From Ensifer canadensis (GTDB lineage Bacteria > Pseudomonadota > Alphaproteobacteria > Rhizobiales > Rhizobiaceae), in the NCBI RefSeq assembly GCF_017488845.2, contig NZ_CP083370.1, positions 2,418,001-2,482,000 of the forward strand: DNA of 64,000 nucleotides, written 5' to 3'. Of this stretch, positions 17,901 to 26,980 are shown piece after piece. The notes beneath the pieces are model-generated. The model did not search any database, was not told where the DNA came from, and saw only the letters and a program-made list of their open reading frames with translations. Numbering within the stretch: the stretch's first letter is position 1; each line of letters begins with the position of its first letter. The position numbers and the translations under genes are program-made.

Positions 17901-18727
17901 GCGGCGATACTCCAGACACCAGTTGCAGCGGTCTCCCGGGCATAGTCGGCGAAGTCGCGCGGTTTGCGCCCAAGCACGCGCTCGACATCGGACGTCACTT
18001 GCGAATTGCGCCCGTCGAGCACCGACGTGAAGAGATAGCGGATGAGTTCGACATAGTCATCAGGCAATCCGTCGGCCCGCAACTGCACCGTGAAGTCGGC
18101 AACCGGCACGGACTGATAGCCGATCCGGCGGTTGGCAGCCGTCGCGATCTCGGCCACGGCCTGGGCAAAGGTCATCAGCCGCGGGCCTGTCAGCTCATAG
18201 ACCTTGCCGACATGCCCCTCGTCCAGAAGGGCTGCAACTGCCACGTCGGCGATGTCGTCGGTGCTGATGAAGGGTTCGGTGATCTCATCCGGCGGCAGGA
18301 ACACCGATCCGCTGCGAACGGAATCGGTCAAAAAATCCTCGCTGAAATTCTCGAAGAACCAGCTTGCCCGGATGATCGTCCAGTCGGCGCCGGAGGCCTG
18401 CAGTTCGCGCTCGGCCGCTTCCGCCTCGTCCTCGCCGCGCCCCGACAGAAGCACCAGCCGCTTGATGCCCGAGCGAACGGCAAGCCTCGAGAATTTGCGG
18501 ATGGTTTCGACGGCGCCCGGCACCGCCAGATCCGGCTGGTAGCTGATATAGATGCGCTCGACATTTTCAAGCACGGGCGCCCAGGTCGCCTCATCCGTCC
18601 AGTCGAAGGAAGGCGATGCCGAACGGGCGCCGATGCGCACCGCGATACCCCGCTCCTCAAGGCGGGCCGCCACCCGCCGCCCCGTCTTGCCCGTACCGCC
18701 CAGAACCAGTGTGAGTTTGTCAGTCAT
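17897..18727 (-). CDS. NmrA-family NAD(P)-binding protein
   Basis: A 276-residue atypical SDR. The Rossmann motif LVLGGTGKTGRRVAARLEER lies at the N-terminus and the substrate region is INSWFFENF-like (ADWTIIRASWFFENFSED). Such proteins act as NAD(P)H quinone reductases or redox sensors. AGGAGGAAG precedes the ATG at 18727. It is divergent from a TetR gene at 18831 and in operon with the DUF1772 protein. The TetR is its likely repressor. Confidence 0.9.
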   Translation of the reverse strand: MTDKLTLVLGGTGKTGRRVAARLEERGIAVRIGARSASPSFDWTDEATWAPVLENVERIYISYQPDLAVPGAVETIRKFSRLAVRSGIKRLVLLSGRGEDEAEAAERELQASGADWTIIRASWFFENFSEDFLTDSVRSGSVFLPPDEITEPFISTDDIADVAVAALLDEGHVGKVYELTGPRLMTFAQAVAEIATAANRRIGYQSVPVADFTVQLRADGLPDDYVELIRYLFTSVLDGRNSQVTSDVERVLGRKPRDFADYARETAATGVWSIAA

Positions 18728-18766
18728 CGCTTCCTCCTGAGGTTGATTGCAAAACATGAGCATCTC

Positions 18767-18784
18767 TCACATTTGCAAATGTGA
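18767..18784. promoter_or_regulatory. TetR operator in the NmrA/TetR intergenic region
   Basis: TCACATTTG/CAAATGTGA is a perfect 18-base palindrome between the divergent start codons at 18727 and 18831. A looser inverted pair (ATGAGCATCTCTCACATTT and its partner AAATGTGAGCATTACTCAT) extends across the whole region and covers the TetR start codon. Confidence 0.6.
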
Positions 18785-18830
18785 TAAATCCTCGTATTTT
18801 AGGAGTCAAGTCAAAATGTGAGCATTACTC

Positions 18831-19523
18831 ATGATTCCCGATGCAAGCCCTTCCACAATCCCCGCTGACGACGAGCCGGCGCTGCGCCGCACGCCCAGCC
18901 AGAAGCGCAGCCGCGAGCGCGTCGAGCACATCCTTTCCTGCGCCACGGCGATCATCCAGGAGAAGGGCAGCGACGCCATGCGCATGAGCGAAGTCGCTGA
19001 AAAGGCTGGAATCTCGATCGGCTCCCTCTACCAGTACTTCCCCGACAAGGCGGCGATCGTGCGCACGCTGGCCGAGCGCTACAATGCGGTCTGCAATGAA
19101 TGCATCGGGGCCGAGCTTGCCAAGGTGACGTCGATCTCGGAACTGCGTGACGCCTTCTCCATGCTGTTCGACATCTATTACGATATGTTCCTGGCCGAGC
19201 CTGTGATGCGCGACATCTGGTCAGCGATGCAGGCCGACAAGGCGCTGCGCGAGATCGACCTTTTGCAAAGCCGTGCCGGCGGCCAGCTTCTGGCCGACGT
19301 CTGGGCTCGGTTTGCGCCCGACACGCCGCGCGAAACGATCGACAGCGCCGCCTTTTTGATCATGCATCTCGGCGATTGCACGATGCGGCTTGCGGTCTCC
19401 GTCACCAGAGCAGAGGGCGACCAGATCGTCGAAGCCTATAAACGCATGATCCTTCGTGATTTTGTCGCGGATGGACCGGGCGGCGGCGCAAGTCTAATTG
19501 ACATCTCCGGGGTGCGATCCTAA
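18831..19523 (+). CDS. TetR/AcrR-family transcriptional regulator
   Basis: A 230-residue TetR regulator. The HTH lies at about residues 30-75 (SCATAIIQEKGSDAMRMSEV, then AEKAGISIGSLYQYFPDKAA). The C-terminal region matches the TetR_C domain of a broad rhizobial group. It is divergent from the NmrA-DUF1772 operon and the 18-base palindrome between them is the likely binding site. Confidence 0.92.
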   Translation: MIPDASPSTIPADDEPALRRTPSQKRSRERVEHILSCATAIIQEKGSDAMRMSEVAEKAGISIGSLYQYFPDKAAIVRTLAERYNAVCNECIGAELAKVTSISELRDAFSMLFDIYYDMFLAEPVMRDIWSAMQADKALREIDLLQSRAGGQLLADVWARFAPDTPRETIDSAAFLIMHLGDCTMRLAVSVTRAEGDQIVEAYKRMILRDFVADGPGGGASLIDISGVRS

Positions 19524-19539
19524 TCATCGTGGATCGATT

Positions 19540-19775
19540 GGTTCCCGCAACGCGAACGCGTTTCGGGAGTAAACGGGAACGTGACGGATGGACCCATGCT
19601 GGGCATTCAAATCACGGCCGACCCCGCGACTGTAGAGCGACGTGAATGCGCCGTTCCGGAGCGATCCGGAAGAAGCCACTGGAGACAAGACCGCGAGAGG
19701 GCGGCCCTTGCTCTGGGAAGGCGAGGCAAATCCAGGGTGATCTCACCCGACGTCCTGAGCCAGGAAACCTGCCAG
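19540..19775 (+). ncRNA. Cobalamin (B12) riboswitch
   Basis: The conserved elements occur in order: GGTTCCC near 19540, CCGCGACTGTAGAGCG about 19627, GAAGCCACTGGAGACAAGAC at 19674-19693, GGGAAGGC at 19717, and the B12 box GAGCCAGGAAACCTGCC at 19757-19773. It lies directly upstream of cbtB, so B12 should switch off expression of the downstream transporter pair. Confidence 0.93.
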
Positions 19776-19833
19776 TCGATGCGGGCATAGGGCCCAAACC
19801 GGGAAAGATCCCGACGCCATCACGGAGGTTGTC

Positions 19834-20010
19834 ATGGCTACATCTACAGTTTCGAGCATTCCGCTCTCCCTCAGCGATCGTCTGACCGCAGGTATCATCG
19901 CGCTCCTCATCGGCGGCTTCCTCGTCTTCGGCGCAGGCCTGGCGAACTCGGCCGTGCTGCACGATACCGCGCACGACACCCGCCACTCCTATGGCTTCCC
20001 CTGCCACTAA
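19834..20010 (+). CDS. cbtB: Cobalt transporter subunit CbtB
   Basis: A 58-residue protein with one membrane helix (LTAGIIALLIGGFLVFGAGL) and a short C-terminal tail with several histidines and one cysteine (HDTAHDTRHSYGFPCH). This is the CbtB pattern: a small membrane subunit with a metal-binding tail that works with CbtA to import cobalt. CGGAGG precedes the ATG. It lies 59 bases after the cobalamin riboswitch, matching the known B12-regulated cobalt transporters of Rhizobiales. Confidence 0.92.
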   Translation: MATSTVSSIPLSLSDRLTAGIIALLIGGFLVFGAGLANSAVLHDTAHDTRHSYGFPCH

Positions 20011-20207
20011 GCGATGTTCCGGGACGCGACTTGCGTTCCGCATCGACATAGCTGCGGACAAAAACGCTTCCGGCAGACAGCCGGACGCGTTTGCTCGCGT
20101 CTGATGCAGATTGAAGATCTGCCGGACGGAGCCGTTCGCATATTTGCCAGTGGGACACGGCGCTGCCTGCCAGATGCATGGCGCGCCGATATCGAGGGAT
20201 ATCGAAA

Positions 20208-21002
20208 ATGATTGTCAGAACGCTTCTGGCCGCGATCGTGGCTGGATTGATTGCCGGTGTCTTCATGACCGGCGCCCAGGAACTGCGCGTCGTACCGCTG
20301 ATCCTGCACGCGGAAGAATTCGAAGGCGAGGCACCGGCCGCCGGCGAACAACCAGCCGTTCAGCCGGGAACGGCCGATCCGGCCGCAGCAAACCACGACC
20401 AGCATTCGTCGCTGAAGGCGGTTTCGCCGATTGGCGCTTTGCTTGACGCCCTGTCGCCGATCACGCCTGCCTACGCCCATGAGGGCGAACACGAGGAAGG
20501 CGGCATCATGTTCGGCATGAGCCGCTTTTCCGGCACGCTGATCGCCAATCTGGTGACCGGCTCCGGCTTCGCGCTGCTGCTCGCCGGCGTCAGCCTCGTC
20601 ATCGGCTACCCGATCACGCTCAGGAACGGCGCGCTCTGGGGCGCCTGCGGCTGGCTTGCCGTGCACATGCTGCCGGCAATCGGTCTGCCGCCGGAACTGC
20701 CGGGCTTCCCGGCCGCGGAACTCGGCGACCGCCAGGTCTGGTGGGGTGCAACCGTGCTGTTGTCTGCCGCCGGTCTCTATCTGCTGGTCTTGCGGCAAGA
20801 GATCGCCGCCAAGATCATCGGCCTCGTGCTGATCGCGGCACCGCATGTCTATGGCGCGCCGCAACCGTCGGACATCTCCAGCAATGTGCCGGCCGTGCTC
20901 GGCGCTGAATTCGCCGTGGCAGCCCTTGCCACCACGCTCGCGTTCTGGATTGTTCTCGGCGTCGTGTCGGGCTTCATCAACGATCGTTTCGCCAAGGCGT
21001 AA
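20208..21002 (+). CDS. cbtA: Cobalt transporter subunit CbtA
   Basis: A 264-residue membrane protein with about five helices. The N-terminus MIVRTLLAAIVAGLIAGVFM and the histidine-rich HEGEHEEGG loop are typical of CbtA, the predicted permease of the CbtAB cobalt importer. The ATG at 20208 is preceded by GGGATATCGAAA. A longer frame from 20178 lacks family support. A 197-base gap separates it from cbtB; both are under the upstream B12 riboswitch. Confidence 0.92.
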   Translation: MIVRTLLAAIVAGLIAGVFMTGAQELRVVPLILHAEEFEGEAPAAGEQPAVQPGTADPAAANHDQHSSLKAVSPIGALLDALSPITPAYAHEGEHEEGGIMFGMSRFSGTLIANLVTGSGFALLLAGVSLVIGYPITLRNGALWGACGWLAVHMLPAIGLPPELPGFPAAELGDRQVWWGATVLLSAAGLYLLVLRQEIAAKIIGLVLIAAPHVYGAPQPSDISSNVPAVLGAEFAVAALATTLAFWIVLGVVSGFINDRFAKA

Positions 21003-21077
21003 CAGACCGGCCAGATTTCGCCATCAACCCGGAGCCCCTGATATCGCCGATATCAGGGGCTTTGTCGTCGAGATGTC

Positions 21078-21941
21078 TCAGCGCGCCTGCAATGCCAGCA
21101 GATGCGCCTGCAACCGCGCGCGGCGGTCGTCCGGCGCCAGCATCACGCAACTGTCGCAGAAGCTGCCACCTTCCGTTCGATAATAGAGACAGCAGCCGCC
21201 GCGCAGGCGATAGGTGCGCGACAGCGCATGATTGCCGCCGATCTCGATCACGATGTCCTCGTAACGGAGCTTGTCGGAAAATAGCGACGTACCCGCGCGC
21301 TTGACGATCGCCAGCGCCCTCGCCATCGCGGTCTCCTCGTCGCCGAGGACGCGGCCGATCTCCAGGAACCCACCGGCAAGCGAATCCGCCGCAAGCCGCC
21401 ATTGCGCGCCCGAGGACAGGCCGGTGCGACGCTTCAACATGACGACGATCGGCGCCAGATGCGCAGCGAAGGTTTCGCCGAAGACGTCCGCAGTCGCCGG
21501 GGCATGATCCCCGGCTGCGGGCAAGGCAAGGCTGAAATGAAACCGCTTGGCCGCGACAAGCCGTTCGCCATAGGCCCGCGAAAATTCTTCGAAGCGAAGG
21601 CCGCGAACGGCTGCCACGATGCCCCCACCGAGATAGAGGCCGCCAAGCGCGAGCGTGAGCTGGTTGCTGTAAAAGGCAATCAGATGGGCGGCGCGGATCT
21701 TGTCGTCCATGCCCTCGGCAAAGCGATCCTGATAGGCAAGGCTGTCTTCAAGCCCGACGCCCTCCTCCACCCAGAACCGCGCCTCGGGAAGAAATACGTC
21801 GCCGGCGGCCCCGAGCGAAAAGCCCACTTCGGGGAAAGACGACTGCAGGTGCGCGAGAACGCCAAGGGCGCTCTGGCGCAACGCCGCGTCCGCCTCGTCC
21901 TCCGCCGGGCGCTCGTCCTGCCGCTCGTGGCCCAAGCTCAT
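21078..21941 (-). CDS. fhuF: FhuF-like siderophore-iron reductase
   Basis: A 287-residue protein. Its C-terminus has RGGCCLYYRTEGGSFCDSC, which is the C-C-x10-C-x2-C [2Fe-2S] motif characteristic of FhuF ferric-siderophore reductases. FhuF reduces ferric siderophores in the cytoplasm to release iron. It is co-transcribed with the glycoamylase-like gene: their ATGA overlap is at 21938-21941, with the FhuF start inside the upstream stop. It converges on cbtA. Confidence 0.9.
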   Translation of the reverse strand: MSLGHERQDERPAEDEADAALRQSALGVLAHLQSSFPEVGFSLGAAGDVFLPEARFWVEEGVGLEDSLAYQDRFAEGMDDKIRAAHLIAFYSNQLTLALGGLYLGGGIVAAVRGLRFEEFSRAYGERLVAAKRFHFSLALPAAGDHAPATADVFGETFAAHLAPIVVMLKRRTGLSSGAQWRLAADSLAGGFLEIGRVLGDEETAMARALAIVKRAGTSLFSDKLRYEDIVIEIGGNHALSRTYRLRGGCCLYYRTEGGSFCDSCVMLAPDDRRARLQAHLLALQAR

Positions 21942-23248
21942 GCCGTCTCCCTGGTCTCAAGCCAGCCGCCGCGAAAATCCGCCCGCTGCAATCCGCGCCG
22001 TATGGCCGGAATGCTGCGCGTCAGCTCCCAGACGAAACCGTTTCTGGCATTCTCGATCATCATCACGACAAGCCCCTGGTCAAGCCCGACCACGCGGTCG
22101 TCGACCCAACCCTCCGGGCCCACACCGGGCAGGCTCGGATTGAACCCGCCGGGAAACCGGCTCTCGCACAGAATGTCCGGGTAACAGTTCTCGAGCTCGG
22201 CGAGTGCCGACTGCGACGCATCGGCAGCGAAAGGCAGACAGGCAACCGGTGCCCAAGGTGCCAGCGTGCCATCGTCAGGACCACCGGGCGCGCCGCGCGC
22301 CGCATAGCCGAGCATCCGCTGCCAACGCCCATCGACAAGCCGCTGCCGCCCCGCCGGTCCACCGCAGGCGCTGAGGCCCCACATATCCCCGCCGTAACCG
22401 GCGAAATCGCCGGGATTGCGCTCGGCATGGGCTCGCTGCAGCGCGATCGCCCGGCAGGTATTGTCGAAATAATCAGTCGCCTCGTCACGCATCGGCGCAT
22501 CGCCAATGCCGCGAAGGTCCAACCAGGCTTGCGGAAAGAGATGGACGAACAAAGGCGCGGCCTGCAGATGCGGCGCACCGTCGACCGTGGTCCACGCATA
22601 GGCGGCCGTGAATTCGCGGTAGTGCTCCGGGCCGATTGCATGGTGCGGCGCGCCGAGCGCGAGCACGTAGAGCAGCAGTGCCTCGCTGTAGCCCTGCCAT
22701 CGATACTTAAGAAACCGCCCGGGCGGTCGCCAGCCCATCGTCAGTATCTCGCCACGGCCGAGCGCCCAGCGCCAATCCACCCGGGCATAGAGCTTATCCG
22801 CAAGCGCGCGGATTTCCCGCTCCCCCGCACTGTCGCCGGAGAAATAGGCGCCTGCGGTCAAAACGCCGGCAATCAGCAGCGCGGTATCGATGGTGGAAAG
22901 CTCGCACTGCCACACCCGCTCGCCGGTCTTCATGTGGAGAAAGTGATAGTAGAAGCCGCGATAACCGGTGGCGAGCGCATCGCTCCCCTGCCGGCTTTGC
23001 GCCAGAAACCGCAGGGTCATCAGCACCCGGCCGGCCGCTTCGCCGCGCCCGATCCAGCCGCGCTCGACGCCAACAGGGTAGCAGGAAAGCCCGAAACCGG
23101 TGGCAGCGATGCTTGAGGGCGCGTCGGGAAGCGACGTATCGGCGACAAGCCCGGTGCCGGCATCGCTATAGCGCAGGAAATAGTCGAAAGCGGCGGACTG
23201 CAGCCTATCGACCTGAAAACGCTCCGTATTCCGTGTCTGTTGAAGCAT
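21938..23248 (-). CDS. Glycoamylase-family protein (PF10091/COG5368 type)
   Basis: A 436-residue protein of the putative glucoamylase family. The signature is MWGLSACGGPAG followed by DDGTLAPWAPVACLPF and then VVGLDQGLVVMMIENARNGF. The family includes GH144 endo-beta-1,2-glucanases. Rhizobia make cyclic beta-1,2-glucan, so a role in turning over that polymer is possible (inference). No clear signal peptide is visible. The gene overlaps fhuF, an unexpected partner. Confidence 0.85.
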   Translation of the reverse strand: MLQQTRNTERFQVDRLQSAAFDYFLRYSDAGTGLVADTSLPDAPSSIAATGFGLSCYPVGVERGWIGRGEAAGRVLMTLRFLAQSRQGSDALATGYRGFYYHFLHMKTGERVWQCELSTIDTALLIAGVLTAGAYFSGDSAGEREIRALADKLYARVDWRWALGRGEILTMGWRPPGRFLKYRWQGYSEALLLYVLALGAPHHAIGPEHYREFTAAYAWTTVDGAPHLQAAPLFVHLFPQAWLDLRGIGDAPMRDEATDYFDNTCRAIALQRAHAERNPGDFAGYGGDMWGLSACGGPAGRQRLVDGRWQRMLGYAARGAPGGPDDGTLAPWAPVACLPFAADASQSALAELENCYPDILCESRFPGGFNPSLPGVGPEGWVDDRVVGLDQGLVVMMIENARNGFVWELTRSIPAIRRGLQRADFRGGWLETRETA

Positions 23249-23408
23249 ATCCTCAGCTCATGCAGGCCCGTCGGCACGGTATCGATCGGCAGTAAACCCT
23301 GTCGATATCACCTTTTATTGAAGGTCAGCCAACCCCAAACAGTCGCGATAAGCCAATCCTGTGCTACATTTCCTGAGATGACGCGGCTCGCAATGACGGG
23401 TTGAAGCG

Positions 23409-24203
23409 ATGTTAACCATGCTGGCGTTGATCCTTTCCCTGACTGGTGGCCCGACCCAATCGACCGCCGCGCACACCGACGTCGATGTCGAACTGGTGCT
23501 GGCCGTCGACATGTCCGGCTCGATGGATCTGGACGAAGCCCGCGTCCAGCGCGCCGGCTACGTGCAGGCGCTGCGCCATTCCGACTTCCTCAATGCGGTA
23601 ACGAGCGGTCGCTATGGCCGGATCGCCCTTGGCTATTTCGAATGGGCCGGCACCGTCAACGAATCCTCCGTCGTTGCCTGGCAGGTGATCTCCAACGCCG
23701 CCGAAGCGGACGCCTTTGCCGCGCTGATCGAGGCCCGCCCCGTCGGCACCCGCCGCGGCACCTCGATCTCCAACGCGCTCACTTACGGCACAGCGCTGAT
23801 CGACTCCAACGCCTTTGCCGGCATGCGCCGCATCATCGACGTGTCTGGCGACGGACCCAACAATATCGGCCCACCGGTCATTCCCGCCCGCGACATCGCC
23901 ATTGCCCGCGGCATCATCATCAATGGCCTGGCGATCCTGATTAGACCGTCCGTCTCGACCGGGCCGCTCGACCAGTATTATGCCGAGTGCGTCGTCGGCG
24001 GCCCGGGCTCCTTCGTGCTGCCGGTGCATGAGCCGGAAGATTTCGCCATCGCCATCCGCCAGAAGCTGATCCTGGAGGTCAGCGGCCTGCCGCCACCGCC
24101 GCGTGTGCGCCTCGTCGATGCCTTGCCCGCTCCCGACTGCCTGATCGGCGAGAAGCTCCGGCCAGGCTTCATCGACCGCGTCTATCCCGAACTTGACAAG
24201 TAG
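23409..24203 (+). CDS. DUF1194 (von Willebrand factor A-like) secreted protein
   Basis: A 264-residue vWA-domain protein of the DUF1194 family found in Rhizobiales. A short signal peptide (MLTMLALILSLTGGPTQSTA) leads into the domain. The MIDAS motif is LAVDMSGSMD (D-x-S-G-S), followed by the TRRGTSISNAL segment and DVSGDGPNN. The family is exported and probably binds a metal through the MIDAS site; its partner is unknown. It is followed by a RIME1-type repeat. Confidence 0.9.
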   Translation: MLTMLALILSLTGGPTQSTAAHTDVDVELVLAVDMSGSMDLDEARVQRAGYVQALRHSDFLNAVTSGRYGRIALGYFEWAGTVNESSVVAWQVISNAAEADAFAALIEARPVGTRRGTSISNALTYGTALIDSNAFAGMRRIIDVSGDGPNNIGPPVIPARDIAIARGIIINGLAILIRPSVSTGPLDQYYAECVVGGPGSFVLPVHEPEDFAIAIRQKLILEVSGLPPPPRVRLVDALPAPDCLIGEKLRPGFIDRVYPELDK

Positions 24204-24254
24204 TCGGCCCACATTGGCAACGACGCTTTGCCATGCCAGATTGTCGTTTCCTTA

Positions 24255-24358
24255 CTGCATGTTTCCTTAAATCCTATTCGATTTAAGGATAAAAACAGGC
24301 AGCCATTCAAAGTGCTACAGCGACATTTGCGCGTCTAATAAGACGCGCGGCGCTGTAG
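24255..24358 (+). repeat. RIME1-type mosaic element, copy A
   Basis: A 104-base element made of two nested palindromes. The first is CTGCATGTTT...CCTTAAAT...ATTTAAGG and the second is CTACAGCG...GCGCGTCT-N4-AGACGCGC...CGCTGTAG. The organisation and length match rhizobial RIME1 elements. Further copies are at 27373, 33290 and 40098 in this window, with fragments at 31187 and 35141. Confidence 0.8.
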
Positions 24359-24408
24359 GGCGCGCGCGTCGATAAGATGCCGCGTTCAATCGTGGATCGA
24401 TTTCCTTC

Positions 24409-25119
24409 ATGTCCCTGACCACCCATCCTGCGGCGGCCGACGCGTCCACCGACACCAGCACCCGACAGATTCGCGACAAGCTGCGCGATGCGATCGTCGA
24501 ACGACGGCTTGCGCCCGGAACCAAGCTGTCCGAAAGCGATGTCGGCGATCTGTTCAACGTCAGCCGTACGCTGGTGCGCGCCGCGCTGCAGTCGCTCGCC
24601 TATGAGGGGCTGGTCACTGTCGAGAAGAACCGCGGCGCCTTCGTCGCCCATCCCTCGCCGGATGAAGCCCGCCAGATTTTTGCGACCCGCCGACTGATCG
24701 AGCCGGGCCTCGTGCGCGCCGCCGCGCCGCGCATTGGCGCGGCTGATATCGATGAGCTGCGCCGCCTGCTTGCCGCCGAACATCAACTGACCGCACAGCG
24801 CGGCCGGTCGGCGCGCCGCGCCGAGATCAAGGCCTCGGGTGATTTCCACCTGGCGCTCGCCGATCTCAGCGGCAATGTCATTCTCAGGCGCTTCATGGAT
24901 GAGCTGGTGGCGCGCTCCTCGCTCGTCATCGCGCTTTATGGACAATCGAGCGTCTCGACCTGTGGCCACGACGAGCATGGCGACATCCTGACTGCGATCG
25001 AAACCGGCGACATCGACACCGCCTGTGCGCTGATGATCCGCCATATCGATCACATCGAGGCCGATCTCGACCTCAGGGAGCGCAAGCCGACCGACCTCAG
25101 GGCCGCGCTCGATCTCTGA
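24409..25119 (+). CDS. GntR-family transcriptional regulator (FadR/FCD subfamily)
   Basis: A 236-residue regulator. The N-terminal winged HTH (GTKLSESDVGDLFNVSRTLV followed by RAALQSLAYEGLV) and the C-terminal FCD domain with ligand residues (FHLALADLSGN, then HDEHGDILTAI) are clear. FCD domains bind small carboxylates with a metal ion through Asp/His residues. Start 24409 is 50 bases after the RIME1 copy. The target is unknown. Confidence 0.92.
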   Translation: MSLTTHPAAADASTDTSTRQIRDKLRDAIVERRLAPGTKLSESDVGDLFNVSRTLVRAALQSLAYEGLVTVEKNRGAFVAHPSPDEARQIFATRRLIEPGLVRAAAPRIGAADIDELRRLLAAEHQLTAQRGRSARRAEIKASGDFHLALADLSGNVILRRFMDELVARSSLVIALYGQSSVSTCGHDEHGDILTAIETGDIDTACALMIRHIDHIEADLDLRERKPTDLRAALDL

Positions 25120-25417
25120 TCGCTGACAGCCAAAACGCTTGAACGGTTTCAGGGAGACGGCCTGCACCCGGCCGCAGGCCCCTCGCCGCTCCCCACGCCT
25201 CCATCATTCGAAAAAATCTTTCGCAAAAATTGTCACGGCGAAAGCGTGCCGGCTCTCGTCCGAAAGCCTTGTCTTCCAGGGCTTCCGACGGCCCCCCATC
25301 TGGCCGAACACATCGGGTCGGCATCGTCATGGTTAAAAAAGTGCAGCCGCGGAGGGAACCATTGGCGCTCCCCGGCGTTGGCCTCGCGCTCAAAAGACTA
25401 TGAACGAGGAATGCAAG

Positions 25418-25657
25418 ATGAGCGAAAAAACCTTCGCAACGCCGATCCACCTGAAACTGTCGTCCAAGCGGCAGACCGTCGTCAGGACGGTCTGGGAGGC
25501 GCTCGAACTGCTGCGGCAATGGCCGGGCAGACGTGGACGGGAATATCGTGCCGCCCTTCAGCGCTGCCTGGATGCGCTTGACGGGCTGACCAGCGTCAAC
25601 AGGGCAAGCCAATGCTTCACCGCGGCCGCCCGTGAATCGGGCCTTCTGCTTGCCTGA
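25418..25657 (+). CDS. DUF982 domain-containing protein
   Basis: A 79-residue protein typical of DUF982, a family almost restricted to Rhizobiales and often present in many copies. It has TVVRTVWEALELLRQWPGRR and the CLDALDG segment followed by ASQCFTAAARESGLL. The function is unknown. The start at 25418 is preceded by GAGGAATG; the ATG at 25400 is less likely. A gene-free gap of 298 bases precedes it. Confidence 0.85.
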   Translation: MSEKTFATPIHLKLSSKRQTVVRTVWEALELLRQWPGRRGREYRAALQRCLDALDGLTSVNRASQCFTAAARESGLLLA

Positions 25658-25777
25658 GAAAAACTCCAGTTTTCCGACATTCACGCACCGACTGAACGGC
25701 CGGTGCGTCCACCGCTCTTAAACCGCATGCCGTTTTCGCAAAACCGCTGCACACTTTTGCGCGACATGCATCAGCCG

Positions 25778-26788
25778 CTATTGCGTCGGCCGGCCGACGA
25801 TTTCGACCTTGTCGGAAACAAGTGCTGCCAGCGCGGCCTTGTCCAGCCGCCAGTCCGGCGAGCCATAGCCAAGCGGCCACTTGTAAGGCTCCCTGTCGTT
25901 GAAGAACACCACGGCCGTCAACAGCGGGAAACGCGCGCGATAAGTCCTGCGATCGAAGATTTCTGCGTACCAGGCGCGCTTGTAATCCGCTGAACCGGCA
26001 ACCCCAAGCTCGGCAATCATCACAGGCTTTCCAAAGCCTTCGACGCGGCGGTATTTTTCGCCAAGCGTCTCGCCGAAGCTGCGCTCCCGCCCCCAATAGT
26101 CCACATCCATCTTCTGCAGACCCCACACGGGAATGCCGATGGCATCGACGACATCGTCGCCGGGATAGTAGCCGGCAAGGTTGCGATGGCCCTTGGGCGA
26201 CCAGACGAAGCGAGCGTCAGGCGCCAGCTCCCGGCAGCTTCTAACGAAATAGCGAAACGCCTTCTTATAGCCGTCCATGTCGCGCCGCGCCCAGGGATAG
26301 CGGCCGTCAGGGTCCTCCATCTCGTGGCCCCAGCGCATGTAGACCGGCGCTGCAACCGCGCCGGCACGCCGGCAGATATCGCCGATCTCGCGGTCGAAAC
26401 GACCGCGGCCGATATCGGCAAACAGCCGCTCGCCGCCCGCCCGCCAGTTGCTCGCATGGGTATAGGGCTCGACGGAGATCATCAGCGCCCGCCCTTGGCC
26501 CTCGGCAATGGCGATCTTGCGCTTCAGCATCGCCTTGTCGAGCGCCTGCCAATAGATGAAGACATGCTCGATCGTGAGCGCAGCGCTGCCCGTGACCGCG
26601 TCATGCGGATCGTAGACGCCGATCGCGACCTCGCCGCCGGGCGTGCCGGCAGACCGCGCCGCCGAGCTGATCGAGCCCGTCGTCAGCACGCGATCGACCG
26701 TGCCGCCGAGATCGGCAGCCGCAACCCGCGAGGCACCCGCCACCGGCAGAAGCGCCATGAGGCCGGCCAAAAACACCGATCTGAACAT
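25778..26788 (-). CDS. Secreted glycoside hydrolase, GH26-like
   Basis: A 336-residue secreted protein with a signal peptide (MFRSVFLAGLMALLPVAGAS, then RVAAA). It looks like a GH26-type retaining glycosidase: the acid/base Glu is in MRWGHEMEDP and the nucleophile Glu in MIAELGVAGS, both in the canonical (beta/alpha)8 positions. GH26 enzymes attack beta-mannans or mixed-linkage beta-glucans. A longer frame from 26911 lacks signal-peptide logic. A lipoprotein gene lies upstream on the same strand. The substrate is unproven. Confidence 0.85.
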   Translation of the reverse strand: MFRSVFLAGLMALLPVAGASRVAAADLGGTVDRVLTTGSISSAARSAGTPGGEVAIGVYDPHDAVTGSAALTIEHVFIYWQALDKAMLKRKIAIAEGQGRALMISVEPYTHASNWRAGGERLFADIGRGRFDREIGDICRRAGAVAAPVYMRWGHEMEDPDGRYPWARRDMDGYKKAFRYFVRSCRELAPDARFVWSPKGHRNLAGYYPGDDVVDAIGIPVWGLQKMDVDYWGRERSFGETLGEKYRRVEGFGKPVMIAELGVAGSADYKRAWYAEIFDRRTYRARFPLLTAVVFFNDREPYKWPLGYGSPDWRLDKAALAALVSDKVEIVGRPTQ

Positions 26789-26980
26789 CGCAATCGACAA
26801 GAGCTGTCTCCGGCAGGAGGACTTTGAGCATTTCCAGGAAAAGCCCGGGAAGGTTCCGCCCGGAGTTGCCTGGAACACAAGGAGCTTGAGTATTTCCGTT
26901 CGTGCATCCAACGCGGAAACGGTCTAACGGCACTCGGAATGAAACGGGGTGCTGTGGCGCTCCGCCCTATGGGAATGGCT

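Noticed and set aside
20014..20211. A 65-codon frame between cbtB and cbtA
   Set aside because: There is no ribosome binding site or family, and homologous operons have only cbtB and cbtA.
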